A stretch of 64,000 nt of DNA from NCBI GenBank assembly GCA_948099385.1, contig CANUEZ040000113.1, forward strand, positions 4,228,501-4,292,500, read 5' to 3'. A program made the translations under genes and the position numbers. The notes beneath the pieces are model-generated. The model made no database searches and was not told where the DNA came from. It worked only from the letters and a program-made list of their open reading frames with translations. The stretch comes from Fasciola hepatica. Lineage: Eukaryota; Platyhelminthes; Trematoda; Plagiorchiida; Fasciolidae. Positions within the stretch are counted from its first letter, which is position 1. Each line of letters starts with the position of its first letter. Positions 33,801 through 45,451 of this stretch are shown here, piece by piece.

Positions 33801-34860
33801 CTTTTCTGTCAAGACTACTACACCACGTTGACCCGTAGCTCTAGCTACTTCATCTCCTGAAGTGCGCAGAAAATACCTCGATGAGATACCAGGAGCAGTT
33901 AGTTGAATTACACTGCTCGAATCCTGTATACGCGTTTCACTTACACAGCAGACATCAATCTTCAGAGAATCTAATGTGAGGGCTAGGCACGTCTGCTGAC
34001 CGACCTGTATGAGTGTGCGCACGTTGAAGGAGCCGAGATTCAGAGGTTTACGAGGCTTGAGAAAATGTGAGTTACCAGACAGAGGATTATTCCCGATACT
34101 ATTTGACAGTGAATCGTTGTGAGTATTGACCATGTTATCAGTGGGAGCATTATGGGTGGATAGATGGGGCAAAGAGGGTTGGTGAGGGACAGAAGACAAA
34201 GGTTGAATAAAAGAGAGGGAGCTCTGAGCAGTAGCCCACTTATCACTACCCACTCCGCTCGATGCAATGAGTAGCGCGGTCCTGATTATCCTGCGCGACG
34301 ACCGATGCAGTATGGAATTCTTTGTATTCGTGCAGTTCATGGGAGATGTTGGACGGGTACTGCTAGGGTGTCCAGCCACAAAGCAGGAGAACGATTAGGG
34401 TCCTCATCCAAAGTCTTTAGTTCTAACAGGAACCTATCCGCAAGGCAGCGGGATGGCTTAGTGGAAGCCCATCAGCTTGGATCAATTATTCTTCACTGAT
34501 TTTGCCGACTGAGTTGCCAGCTCAAATCAACCCCAACATGGAGGACCAGGAGACTGGACTTTGTCTGACCTCTACCCATTGACCTGTCAGGTATGATTGC
34601 ATCTCCGGCTTAAAGAAGCCATCCTGTATAGCTCTTTGGGTCATAGAGGCGCGCAAGCCATCACACCACGTCAAGGTGCAGTCTCGTCGTGATGGACCGA
34701 GGTAATTGGAACAGCTTGGAGCATAACGAGGAGTTGCTGCGTAGTCGTTCCACCTCGGAATCGATCGATTGTATGGTGATTGTGATTTGTGGTTGGTGAC
34801 AAGTTTTTCTTTAGATCTGATGTATGGTTGCAGATAGTGGGTCAGCCTCAAATAGTGTAT
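30853..34860 (-). mobile_element. Near full-length RTE-type LINE, inactivated
   Basis: About 4 kb on the minus strand. It comprises a 5' region (34860-34380), an apurinic endonuclease domain (34090-33280), reverse transcriptase (32700-31600) and the C-terminal region (31546-31052), then about 200 bp of 3' UTR ending near a gatgatgaatta run at 30853. It lies 100 bp from block A copy 2. The outer limits are estimated: the 3' end from the tail-like repeat, the 5' end from where resemblance to typical RTE leaders fades. Confidence 0.85.
31052..34379 (-). pseudogene. RTE endonuclease-reverse transcriptase, 4 disabling lesions
   Basis: The endonuclease shows FNVRTL, the catalytic SETRIQD, AGDFNAQVG and SDHALV motifs. 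RT shows the GPDELPP, AGFRPGRGCIDQ, LDLKGAFDSVDR, GVRQGCPLSPFLFN and YADD (near 31965) blocks. The C-terminal part shows RSVSLYGCETW, VFDHRCLRSI, LCWLGHVLRM and GWGPKDPP. Lesions seen: TAA at 33630-33632, TGA in place of a conserved Trp at 33333-33335, TGA at 31593-31595 after KHLWR, and a one-base insertion shortly after that shifts the frame before GRVYCAAMRS. The protein would have nicked target DNA and copied element RNA. It is now non-functional as encoded. Confidence 0.93.
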
Positions 34861-35139
34861 CGATCAACCAACCACCCCGTTCTACCTTATTCTTGACTGA
34901 AGGTTTTGCGCACGCGACGACCGCAAGCACTACTTCCCACACTTTTTCAGACTAAGTCAGGGTGCTATTTTCGTACTTAGGCCTGGTGAGAATACACGTC
35001 GTTTGCACTCAGCGGTCCTTTCCCGTTGATCTTCCTGGCGGATGTTATTCATAGAAGCTGATAAGGCTGGACCCCAGCGTGGTGTGATGAATGGCGTTCT
35101 CTGCATGACCCGATGAGTTACGCAGGATGGCTTTCCGAG

Positions 35140-38100
35140 GCCGAAGAAGAAATTAAACCAGACAGATCAATGGTTAGGGACCAAACGAAGTTCAGCATCT
35201 GAACCAGGTCTTGGGCAACACTTGGTTCCAACCACCATGCTCCTGGAGAGGACACACGGAGAAAATCAGTTTACCGGTCAGACAGCCTCTGCTAGGTGAA
35301 CGTAGGAGTAGTGAGAGAAGTCATCGCACTTCACTGGGCAGCTATCGCCCACCAAAGCCGAGTAGCCCCCGGCACGAAGGGTGCTGCCCTTGCTCTCGTT
35401 CCGCTTGCTCCATTGGGTGCATGGGCCTACGGACTGAATCCAAAAAACGAATCGATAACATAGCACCAGCGAAGACGGAGCAAAATGCATGCAGTAGTCA
35501 GGTCTCACGTTACGGACCCGAAGAAGTTCCCTCACGGGTACTTCAGCCAAGCTCTCGTCGTGGCCTAACGCCTCTCTGCTTTGTGCCTCATGCATTTCAG
35601 TCAAAGACTCCGGTTGGGTTTCCAAAGAAAAACCCCTTCTACAGTGGGACAGCCTCGAAGTATGATTCGCCCCAGAAACCTCAAGCATCCTTCTCATAAA
35701 GTGCCTTACTTATTTATCGTCTATCTGATTTAAGATCGACTCGACGCGCCACAGGTTATTGCGGCTCTGAAGAAGGCGGTAGTTCATGGGTAAGGCATAG
35801 GTCGAACGCAATTGTTAAGTCTACATTTGACTGCCTTCAACGTCCGCACGCTATGTCGGATGGGGCAACGGGTTGCCCTCACTAGAACTCTTGAGACTTT
35901 TAAATTAGATATGTGCTGTCTCCGAAACACGCATACAAGACCCCACTTATGTAATTACTCTTTGCGAACCAGATTCTGCTTCAGTCTCTTGTTTCACTCT
36001 CCACGTACTGGGTGATGCGGTATCTAGTGCTCGTGGTCAAGATGGCTTGGTGTTCGCTCTGAGCACGAGAACTGAGTGTGCGTAACTGCACTGGATTCCA
36101 GTCAGCAGTTCAACTGGACGGTTCTGTAAGTTTCAATGGCAACAGACTGAAACATCGTTCCTCTGAGTCCAAAAGCAAATTATAGGACTACTTGTCTCAG
36201 CTGCTTCGAAACACGCTCAACGGATGTGGTAGTGATTTCTGGAGATTTCTGCGCCCAAGTTGAATGTTTGATGGATTCCGAAAGGCACACAGGTGGCCCG
36301 TTTGCTATCCTGGCCGATCGCAAGGATAACGGCGATCGTCTCATCCAGTTGTGTCCCGACTATAAATTCTGCCGCAAAAGGCGGTATAGATTCATTTGGC
36401 GTCTTACTACGTCTCCACAACACTGGGATCAGGTGAACTTCATCGTCATTGGTCACCGCCGGCGTCAATCGAAAATTGTTGTCCATTTTGGTCCATACAA
36501 GTGGACTCAGATCACGTCTTAGGGCCGACTCGCTTCAGTTCACTTCTCACCTGTTGTCGCGCCAAAGCCACTCGTTCCGCACAGTTACTACTGGACGATG
36601 AACGAATATCTATTTCCCAGGCAGAGCTGTTTGCACGGTTATCGATGCATCTGGATGTCTAGGACCCGAATTAAAGCTGGCAATGGCTCAAGAAAGCTTT
36701 GCTTGCGGCTTCCAATGCTGCAAAAGATTTCGGTTCAAGTAGTCCTCAGAACCGGTAGATATCTTTGACATCTGTTGCTCTGCTGGATGCTTGCAGGTCC
36801 GTCCTTCCGTATATCACATTCAGTAAGTAACGTAAATCCCTGGGACGCCAACTGACTAGAAGCCTGAGAAGTGACCGTGAGCAGTGGATTACGAAATGTA
36901 GGGAAATTGAAAAGGCTGCGCCTATTGGGAATATTCGCATCTTTTACGGTTTGATTAGAAGTACCGGTCCATTAAAGCCCGGTTTAAGTGAGTGGGCAGC
37001 GGTAGGTTGGGAAATGTAGGAAAATGGAAAAGACTGCATCTATTGAGAATACTCGCAACCTTTACCGTTTGATGAGAGACACTGGTTCACGGAAGCCCGG
37101 GTTAAGTGAGTTACTCGAGAAATCCAACGGCTCACTGCTTCACTCTCAGGGATGTAGTCTGGATCGTTAGGCGGAGCACTTTGAAGAACAGCTCAGATGG
37201 CCCATATCAACAATCATCCTTCCGAATATACTTGCCAGTGAAACGGTGCAGGCAGATATCACTCATCCATCAGAAATGGAGGTTATGAGAGAGATAGGTT
37301 ACTTGAAAAGGTACAAAGCCACTGGGCCGGGTTGGTTGTCTCCATCTTTTTTCAAGGATGGAGGTAAAGCTTTGGTTTTGGAGTTAGCGAAACTCCCGGG
37401 TAAACTGGGATAGTGATCAGATCCCCAGGGAATGGTGTGAATCGATGATTGTGCTGATTTACAAGAAAAGTGACAGATCCCTTTGTGTAAACCACGGAGG
37501 AATTAGCTTGGTAAGTATCGCATTCAAACTGCTCGCCGGGATTATTCTTCACCCATTATCCAGCGCCCGTGAAAAGGTGTACGAGTGAGAATGAAGCTGG
37601 TTTCAGATCCGGTGGTGGTTTGATCGACCACATCTTTACTCATCGTCAAATTTTGGATCTCAGACACCTTCAGTAGATTGACAATCTCTGTCGTTCTTAA
37701 TCGGAAAGCGGCGTTCGATCGCACAGTTCTCTGTCACTGCCTCTCACTAAGCGGTGTGCCAAAGAAATTCATTTATCTCTTCCAGTCTTTGTATGCCAAG
37801 AGCCGAAGCCGAGTTCGTGATTACGACGATCTTTCACCCGAATTCACAACGAGGAGTGATGCTCGTCAGGGTTGCTTTCTTTCGCTCTTCTTTTACAGTT
37901 TTGTAGCTGAAATGGTTTTTGAGGAAGCCCTATACTCGTGTGGGAATAGTGACACAGATCTGGACTCAAACAGTGAGCAATTTGACTTGGAATACGTGGA
38001 CGATATTGCTCTTCTGAGTGAAGATCCAGGTAGGTTGCAAGCTTCCCTAGATAACCTAAACAACAGTGTGGTGATGTTTAGGATGCGTTTTGCACCTTCG

Positions 38101-38968
38101 AAGTGTAAAATGCTGCTGCAGGACTGGTTTGATGCTACAGTAGGCCTTGTCTTAGCAGGGAAAGTCCTAGCTGAAGTAGATAAGTTTTGTCACCTAGGCG
38201 TGTACATCTCAGCAGGTGGTCGGACAACGAATGAGGTGCCATCGTATGTACAGAAGGCGTGTTTGACTTTAGCCAATCTCAGTTATCTATGGCGCTGGGG
38301 TGACATCCGGTTGTCTATCAAGAGTTGAGTGCACACGGCGGCGGGTAAATCTGTTTTTTATACGGTTCAGAATTGTATTCAACAAGGATAGAAGATAGAC
38401 GCAGACTGTTGGTGCTGAAGCCTCGATGTCTCCCTAGCATTTCGCGAATATGATGGGAGCACAGCATCAGCAATGCTGAGATCAGGTATGGGGCGTTTGG
38501 GACCAACGATCAGTCACTAGAACAAGTATAGAATCTGGACGGGTTAAGATGGCTGGGACATTTGTTACGTATGCTTATCGATGGACTTCCGCGGTGTACG
38601 CTGTTCTCAGAGACAGGTAGTAGTTGAAAGGAAGGTCGAGATGGTCAGTCAGCGACATGATAAAAAGGTATGAAAACCTTGACCAGTGGACTTGGACAAG
38701 TAGGACGTGTTAAGCTTCCGCGTTTGGTCCACGAGACCCGCCTACCAAATGATTGGAAACATTAATTGATGGGACTAGCTGTCTCAGTCAGTGGCGTAGT
38801 TGTATTGGGCCTCTACTTTTCTCCATGGTTTCCGTGTATTATCTTGTTTTCGGCTTTCTCACTTTATGCTTCTCTTTTTGCCCCGAACGATACTGGGAGG
38901 TAGCAACCAAAACCAGAGCACAGAAGTGCGAGTTTAATGGCTGGATGAACTGAACTGAACTGAAGAAG
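35140..38968 (+). mobile_element. Second RTE-type LINE, heavily mutated
   Basis: Plus-strand copy of a related but distinct RTE family. A 162-codon open frame at 35211-35699 precedes the endonuclease (FNVRTLCRMGQR at about 35835; ISGDFCAQV at about 36240). RT begins near 37270 (YLKRYKATGPG), with YVDD near 38000, FAPSKCK and the LLQDW block, and stops at 38328. The C-terminal part survives only as broken pieces to about 38760. The 3' end is clear: gaggtagcaaccaaaacc, then a tail of CTGAA repeats at 38947-38967. Many stops and frameshifts, plus an internal tandem duplication, make it a fossil. Confidence 0.85.
36880..37120 (+). repeat. Tandem duplication inside the RTE relic
   Basis: Two neighbouring stretches (about 36893-36993 and 37012-37112) match each other. 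Each runs from aaatgtagg through the gaaaatggaaaagactgc/gaaattgaaaaggctgc run to gcccgg(g/t)ttaagtgag. The unit is about 119 bp and falls in the linker between endonuclease and RT. It is absent from the other RTE copy. Confidence 0.75.
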
Positions 38969-40430
38969 TGTGACTTCCGATAACTGCGTAATCAGCTCTG
39001 GGAGAGTACCAGTACGTGGTGGCGCGGAGTGGATTGAAGCTGTCTAACCCGTTCTTTTAGTAACGGTACGCAGTTTGATTACTAAGGGTTCAAGACCAAA
39101 CACTATGTCTCGTTTTAGTCAGACGTGTATTCTTCAAAGATAATGCCACAGATAGTCGTCTAGTGACCACTTATTAGTTTGAGACTACATGTACACCTTT
39201 GTTAGACACGTCCGCATATAACACTATAGGAACATCTCAAACGAAATTTTTGGTCCTGAAAGTCAGTTTAAGCTTGGTGAAAGTACCAGTTGTATTTTGT
39301 GTGCAGAATGTGTTTCGCCTTAACTTTAAGCAGTTGAATGAACACGGTGCAAAGAAACACCCGTAAACTTGATCTGCCTGTCGACGCGCCCAAAATGGTC
39401 GAACGAATTGAATGGTCCTTGATTGCCTGTACCTTTTCCTGTTCATGGATGATATTGAATAATGATATGCTTATCCCAGAAATTCAACGGCTTCGGTGCT
39501 TATCACACTTATTATCTGTGTCCCTTCCTGAAATGCAGTCAAGAACTGTTCAGAATTCTCCCTGTTTTAGGATATTGTTCTAATAAACTGACATACAACC
39601 TGACACTTTGCGGTTCTTGTCGATCAAACGCTGAGACTTTTGTGTTGCATTTCTTAGACCAGAAGTAATGCTAAATTGAAAAGGTTAGAAATTGGCGTCT
39701 GCAATCGTAGAGATTTTCCATTCTGCAGCCGTTAACAGCTAAATAGCTTAGGATCATTTTTGTGCCGTAACCGAGTGGGTTTAAAAGTGTGTAGAAAAAC
39801 GGCGCGCCATTAGTATGTTAAATGTAAAGGTTTTAAAGTTCGTATCACAGTGGGCATGGAAACGACCACCGCACACGTTGTGGATGTGCTCTTGAGATAT
39901 CAGCTGCGGGGTATATAGCCAGCATCACGGGATAGTCGAGTCAGTAATAACCATGGGAAGAGGCGACTAGATCAAAGTCAAGTTTGCAGGGTCCTTAGTT
40001 AGGTTCGGAGCAACCTACGTTGGTTGAACAGAGCGATGGTAACGTAGTCGGGTAGCTGAACATGTTTTAAACTGGGTTCAACATTTTGTGGTACAGGCAA
40101 GGTCAGGTAACAATGTTGTAAATCATAAAATCCCGTCGTCGGCCGTCTCTGGTCATCTACCGAAGTATTGCGTTTCGGGTCATACACGCGGCAAAGAAAG
40201 TCAGGCTATTGAGGACTGCCGACACCATTACCATGCACCGATAGAAACCCACGTCGTTCCAGCAGAAAAAGCTGTTTGTTAACATTACTTTACTCTGGGA
40301 GTGTAATTTATCTCCCTTCTTTGCTCCTGTAAATCTTTTGGACCTTATCCTTTTACACGGATCTATTTAAACACTTGATCTGCGCTGTGGTCGAGTTGAG
40401 ATGCACCGAAATCATTCTGGACATGAATCG
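38969..40430. other. No gene recognised
   Basis: 1.5 kb of unique sequence with only short open frames (under 85 codons). No repeat family, tRNA or motif identified. Confidence 0.45.
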
Positions 40431-40433
40431 TGC

Positions 40434-40725
40434 AGTGACCGGTGGTGGTTGAGTGGTTGAGAGCGTTTGATTACGATCTCGGAGGTCCGAGATTCGAATC
40501 CTCGCCATCACCGGTTAATTTGGTGGTAGACAGTAATTCACTGTCGTCCGGATGGTTGGCACACGTGACCTAGTGGGACCTTATGTGGTGCTCTGCCACC
40601 CCAAATCTCAGGGTCTGGCATGCCGGTTATCCCTAATAGAGCAGTGAGCCTTTGAAGCTAAGGCGTATACCTTTTCCACTGCATTCATGCGCAAGCGTGT
40701 AGTGAAAAATTTAGCAACGCTAGCA
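40434..40725 (+). repeat. tRNA-derived SINE, best preserved copy
   Basis: The head at 40440-40512 folds like a tRNA: ggtggtg at the start pairs with catcacc at the end, with A-box tgagtggttgag and B-box gattcgaatcc between. The body follows, with ttggtggtagacagtaat, ctgtcgtccggatggttg and gccggttatcccta, ending near tgcgcaagcgtgtagtgaaaaa. Body blocks recur at 5153, 30274, 41290 and 54960. An RNA polymerase III transcript mobilised by a LINE is the usual model; which LINE is unknown. Confidence 0.75.
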
Positions 40726-41214
40726 TATATCTTACTTGGTTATAGGCCGCGCTTGGCTTAGGCGGTCAATGCTGCCGATATTATTAGGGTGCGTTTTTGG
40801 AACGGCGTGATACTGAATGACGGTCTGCTAGTTCGCTCGTGAATACAGTTGGGTTATTGGTGCTAGTGGTCCCGGTTGAGGTGGTAGCCATTACAGAAAC
40901 GGAGGCTATGTATGAAATTGTCCGTATGTTACAGCATAATCAACGTTCGTGATAGCGGTGACGTCCCTGAGAGTGATAACAGTGACTCTACAGTGGGTTG
41001 TAACGACACTTGGTGTAATTGAGATAAAATCTTTTCGTGCGCTGCTTCAGCGCAATCTTTTCAGGCCCTGGTTATCCACGCACATCTCCAAAATACTGTA
41101 GATTTTTGGTGGGAGACATAGTTGCCAAATCTGCCTGAACAAAGTCATCCATTCGTAACACTGCCACCCCCTCTATATGATTATTTATTAAGAGACAGTA
41201 TTGGGATAAACTGC

Positions 41215-41370
41215 AACCAGTGGTGGTCGAGAGCGTTTGCTTACCACCTCGGAGGTCAGAGATTAAAATCCTGTCACCGACGGTTTCACACTATTGATAG
41301 ACAGTTATCTACCGTTACTAGGTTCTCTACCACTCAAGGCCTATCGTGACCTTTTGTGGGTTAAAATATT
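41215..41370 (+). repeat. Diverged SINE copy
   Basis: Head ggtggtcgagagcgtttgcttaccacctcggaggtcagagatt resembles 40440-40495 and is followed by a gatagacagttatctaccgtta body, but the B box is mutated (gattaaaatcc). The copy is short and old. Confidence 0.6.
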
Positions 41371-41449
41371 TTAAGCTTTAGTGAAGCCAAGGTTTGGTTG
41401 TGCGTTTTCTGTTTGAGCACGACAAATGTGATCGGAGACGTGCTCCTCG

Positions 41450-41705
41450 CAAGGTCCGTCAAACCTTACCACGTTGTTTCCTTATTGTATGCGTTCGTTA
41501 TTCCCCTCTACCACGCGTGGACCAGCTGTCCGTCACTTTGATGTTTCACACTATTCCAACACGATAACCACATCAATGTTTCTCATGAGGTGGAGTAGAC
41601 GATCGAAAGAGATAGTGATTATTGTTTATTGTACGAGCGTGCATATGCTACGGTCAAACGGCCACGGAGCTTGGCAGTAAGCGGTCAATAAAACATTAAT
41701 GTGAA
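41450..41705 (-). mobile_element. Gypsy-type LTR fragment, copy 1
   Basis: Shares with 43235-43495, 54475-54745, 58630-58890 and 60958-61175 a conserved core. In minus orientation it runs from a ctctttcg(g)atcgtc run through ggtcgtgg-like and agtgccgagc-like blocks. Here it is diverged, recognised mainly by agagatagtgatta and cggtcaaacggcca. No internal sequence attached. Confidence 0.5.
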
Positions 41706-41987
41706 GCAAATAAACGAAAGTGGATCTTGTTGCAGGGAACTCCTCCTAGGAGCCCCACTGAGTTGGATTCGATCGTGGCCGTAGAATGGGTGTATTGATA
41801 GCCCAGAAATTCCGTGTATCTCGCTTCTTGTATGATTGGTATGACTTCGAATGACTGATATTGAGAGTTTGACGACTTGTGCATCTCCGAGGTCTGGGAT
41901 GCTTCGGTCAAACTGTGGATCAATTGCGTCCCAGCATTATCAAAAATCAGTTCATCGGAAAAACCAACCAGTATATATATAGCATGC

Positions 41988-42190
41988 AACAATCGTTGCT
42001 AATTATTCGGTGATGTGTAAGGTCTTTTAGACCAATCAAGTTGATCGACTTATAATGAGCCAACCAAAAGTCTGTCCCCGCCCAGTCAGGAAACGCCACT
42101 GATGTAGTAAAACAAAAGCATATGCAACATATCCTTCTTTGGAAAGTCCCTACTTGAACACCACCTGATAGCTTTGACCACTCCGTTTTC
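41988..42190. repeat. Dispersed repeat, partner of 53355-53625
   Basis: About 150 bp match in the same orientation, including cgttgctaatt, ttcggtgat, caaaagtct and the nearly identical gatgtagtaaaacaaaagcatatgcaacata. Class unknown. It lies just upstream of the open frame at 42197. Confidence 0.6.
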
Positions 42191-42196
42191 TAGACG

Positions 42197-42592
42197 ATGA
42201 ATTCTCCTCTTCGACCGATGATCGTATTGTGCTGTCTGCTTCAGTCTCTATCCCATTCTTTTCGGTTTCCTCCTCTACAGTTTCGTTGTCTCCATCGTTT
42301 CTGTCTTCTTCATCACCGCCTTTATAGTGGTCAGCCGATCATCCCCCGTCTACCGCTTCTAATTTTCTCAGACGAACCCTATTCCTTCTTATCCGACGAC
42401 CTTCACAGCCAGCAATATGCCTCTCTGTCCCGGATGATACATCTATTGATCCAGCGTGGGGACAGTGCAACGGACACAGAAAGTCTTCTCGAAAGGCTTG
42501 CAGGATCACTAAACGCTTACCCCGAAAAACCAGCTCATCCTGTGTTGTTAGCTCATCAAAAATTTAAAATAAGGCAACGCTTCTGTTCATAG
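42197..42592 (+). CDS. Hypothetical open frame with signal-peptide-like start
   Basis: 131 codons. The first 21 residues (MNSPLRPMIVLCCLLQSLSHS) look like a secretion signal with a hydrophobic core. The rest has a helical-looking acidic part and a basic end (KFKIRQRF). I do not recognise a family. It begins right after a dispersed repeat, and no promoter, splice sites or second copy support it. It could be chance or a relic of an unrecognised element. Confidence 0.2.
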   Translation: MNSPLRPMIVLCCLLQSLSHSFRFPPLQFRCLHRFCLLHHRLYSGQPIIPRLPLLIFSDEPYSFLSDDLHSQQYASLSRMIHLLIQRGDSATDTESLLERLAGSLNAYPEKPAHPVLLAHQKFKIRQRFCS

Positions 42593-43234
42593 TTCTTTTA
42601 TCTTCCTGTCGATCTTAGATGATAACTTCCTCCAGGGATTGTAGACAAGGATCTGTCTTCATGGTGTTTCGGACTTGAGGCAATTCAGATTTTGTTACCA
42701 TCAATGTGACATTCGCCGTCTCATTTCTGAGCTCGTATTCGGTGATGTGTCTCGCGGGAGTGTGTCAGTTACGAACATCTGCTTGCCTTGTTGATTATGT
42801 ATTTCGTTGTTACACTTCTGGAGGCGTATTATCATCTATGGGAGTCTCCTAAGTGCTCAGTGTACCGGCTTATCCACGATCGTGATCAATGGTCTTTGAT
42901 CTGCGTAAACGTGTTTAAGTCGACCGAAGGTGTAAACTTCGAACTTCTCTAGTGCGCACTCAATTACCAGGAGCTCCTCTATTTGTACAAGTGATCAACG
43001 TCCCGCTGCGATAATCAGGCGGGCGCCCCTTTTTAAAACAGCGTCTCCTCAGCCATGTTGATTACTATCACACCATGCATAGAGGTAAAGTATGATCGTA
43101 ACGTGCGAGAACTGGGGCCTTCACAATAAGCTGTTTTATGCCATTAGGCGTTGATTGCTGTTCCTCTGCCCGAATCCACGTTTCTCCCTTTTGTATTAAT
43201 TGGCGGATATGTAAGGTCGCTAATCCTCACCTCT

Positions 43235-43495
43235 CAGCTTCCCCAGTAAACGCGTTCTTCGGTCCTTCATACTCCATGGACCACTTACACATTACTCTAG
43301 TGCTCGGCACTATGCGAGCACGTTCCCCAGAATGGTATTCTCCACGACCCGTGAGAAACGAGAAGGCTATCGGGAGAGATAGCGGTTAGTGTGTATTTGA
43401 CAGCATGCTCGAAGATCATGCAAGAGCAATGGTCAAACGGCAGCGGTGCTTGGCAGTCAGCTTTCAGCCAAACAATAACGTGTGTTAAACGAATG
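43235..43495 (-). mobile_element. Gypsy-type LTR, copy 2
   Basis: Read on the minus strand, it contains aaatacacactaaccgctat, ctctcc, ctcacgggtcgtggagaata, agtgccgagcactagagtaa and tatgaaggaccgaagaac in order. These blocks also occur in the LTRs at 58630-58890 and 60958-61175. Solo: no gag or pol next to it. Confidence 0.75.
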
Positions 43496-45248
43496 ACCGA
43501 TGGTGAATCTTGCTAAAAGCTTCGGTACTTGTGGTGGAAGAATAATGACACTATCCAACCCCTGGTGGTCTGTCGATTTATTGTTAATCCATTCCATGCA
43601 GCATCCCCGCCGTTTTGCTACAGCTATGCCCTTCACAAAGTGTTCATAATCATGGGTAATATAGAGTAGTCTACATCGATTATCGTTTGATATATTTAGA
43701 CTCTGAGGAGGAGGCAGTCGGTTTTAGGCATAAATTACTTGCAATACTGCAACGAACAGATTTTATACCGGGAAAGTGGTTGTCTAACAGAATAGCTTGA
43801 TGGATTTGCACTTCCAGGGGTTTCGAGACAAAATGGTGTCAGTACCTGAGATTCATATATTCACAGGTGCCTCGGTGGGCATTTCATGGAAGGTGATGGT
43901 TGCGAATGATCCTTGAATTTTGGGAAACCAAGAGTGGTCTCGGTTAAATTGATGACTGTCCCTCGTTCGACGGTATTATCGGTGAGATTGAATCACTTTA
44001 AATGAGAGGGTTTCATAATACCACGAGAACAATGTATTTTTGGTCAGAATCCACGACATGACCCAGTGTTTCTGTCCTCGTTGCAAACAGAACATACTAT
44101 ATTCGGCAAATTACGACGTTATAACAGTGGAAGTATGCAAAAGGGATTTGTAATCCCACGAATACCGCATCCGAAGGTTTGCCCCCGAACGACTGGCTTT
44201 CAAAACTAAGGTTTGAAAGACCGGAATTCCTAAACTGAACATTCTCAACTGTTTATGAATCTCTGAAAATCACTGGGCCCCTAAATTGCAAACAAAGAGT
44301 GACGAGGAATAAACACATCAATAACGAGCTTCCACTGAACAAACTTCTTGTTAAGTTTCCACTTTGGGCGAACATTATTCAGAGTGATGGTGTGGCGGTC
44401 TCATTTCGTGTTTTTTACTACGATAGTGTTTGGTGGAAGACCCAATTTGCCATTGAAATCAAAGGCCGTCCTTATCTCTCAGGAGAATCCTCCGAGAGGC
44501 ATATAGCTACCAAGGAGGGCAGTAAAAGTATTCGGAGGGAGTGGTGGCTTAAGGGGAAGATTGATTTGATTACAAGGGATGGAGTGATTCCAAGAGATAT
44601 TAAAAGTTTATATTTTTAGACCAGATGATGACGAAAAACTTGGAGGTGATTTCTAGGGCATACAATAAGCAGTGGACGGATGGGTCAACTCCTCTCCTGC
44701 ATAAGACGGTCAGTAGAATTCCTGTTTTTCTACTGTTATCGTTTCCGAGAGGAACGTCGAGAGCTAATCAGTGAAAGGCCTAGTTGGTTTGTGGACGCCG
44801 GTGTAACTGATTTGGCTACATCTGTGATTGGTTGGGCGTGACTCTAATACCTTACATTGACCTTGATCTGTTTACCTCATTCGCCATTATAAAGTGATCG
44901 CTGTGACAATGTGTTAATATTTGAAATAAACCGCCCAGCTTACTGGATTATTGGATTCTTGTCGTGAATGTACATTATTGACTTCCGTAACTTATACAAC
45001 TTACAAAAGATCAAAATAGTACAGTTACTGCCTGCATTGAATTAGAGTTCTGATTTCCGGGACGCGTTTCCTGAAGCACTTTCGGCAAGACTCCGAAGCA
45101 AGAGAAATCATATATCGTGAGCCTTTAATAGTTCATTATACATCAGACGGAAATGTCAATTACGATACACTTCAGAAGGATCTAATTGGTATCTTCTATC
45201 CTTCTGGTGAACATGCTCATTGTCGTCAGGTTCCAAAAGTCAGTTTCA
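43496..45248. other. No gene recognised
   Basis: 1.75 kb of unique sequence. The longest open frame is 106 codons at 44299-44619. It has a protein-like mix of residues (WWLKGKIDLITRDGV) but no match to any family I know, and no supporting signals. Confidence 0.4.
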
Positions 45249-45451
45249 TTTAAATGAGAAGATATAATGTCAGTAAGACAGTGTTTTCGGCGGAAAATTA
45301 TAAGCCGACGTTTCGGTTACCAAGGGTAAATTTTCTCAAGACAGTTTTACAATCAAACTGCCTTGATAAAGGTTACCACCGTAATTGGAACGTCGGCTTT
45401 TAATTTTCGGCCGAAAACGCCGTGTTACTGACATTATATCTTCTCGTTTAA
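45249..45451. repeat. Foldback (long hairpin) element, copy 1
   Basis: Nearly the whole 203 bp is one imperfect palindrome. The left arm tttaaatgagaagatataat and onward pairs with the right arm ending attatatcttctcgtttaa. Inner arm blocks are ttttcggcggaaaatta/taattttcggccgaaaa and gccgacgtttcgg/ccgacgttcc (in opposite orientation). Even the centre (caagacagttt/aaactgccttg) is palindromic. No coding content. It shares the accgaaacg-type motif and the (a/g)cgccgtgtta end with the foldback at 59956-60706. Confidence 0.85.

Noticed and set aside
35211..35699. 162-codon frame considered as a separate host gene
   Set aside because: It sits directly before the endonuclease region of an RTE copy on the same strand, where such elements have a leader or first open frame. 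No host-gene evidence.
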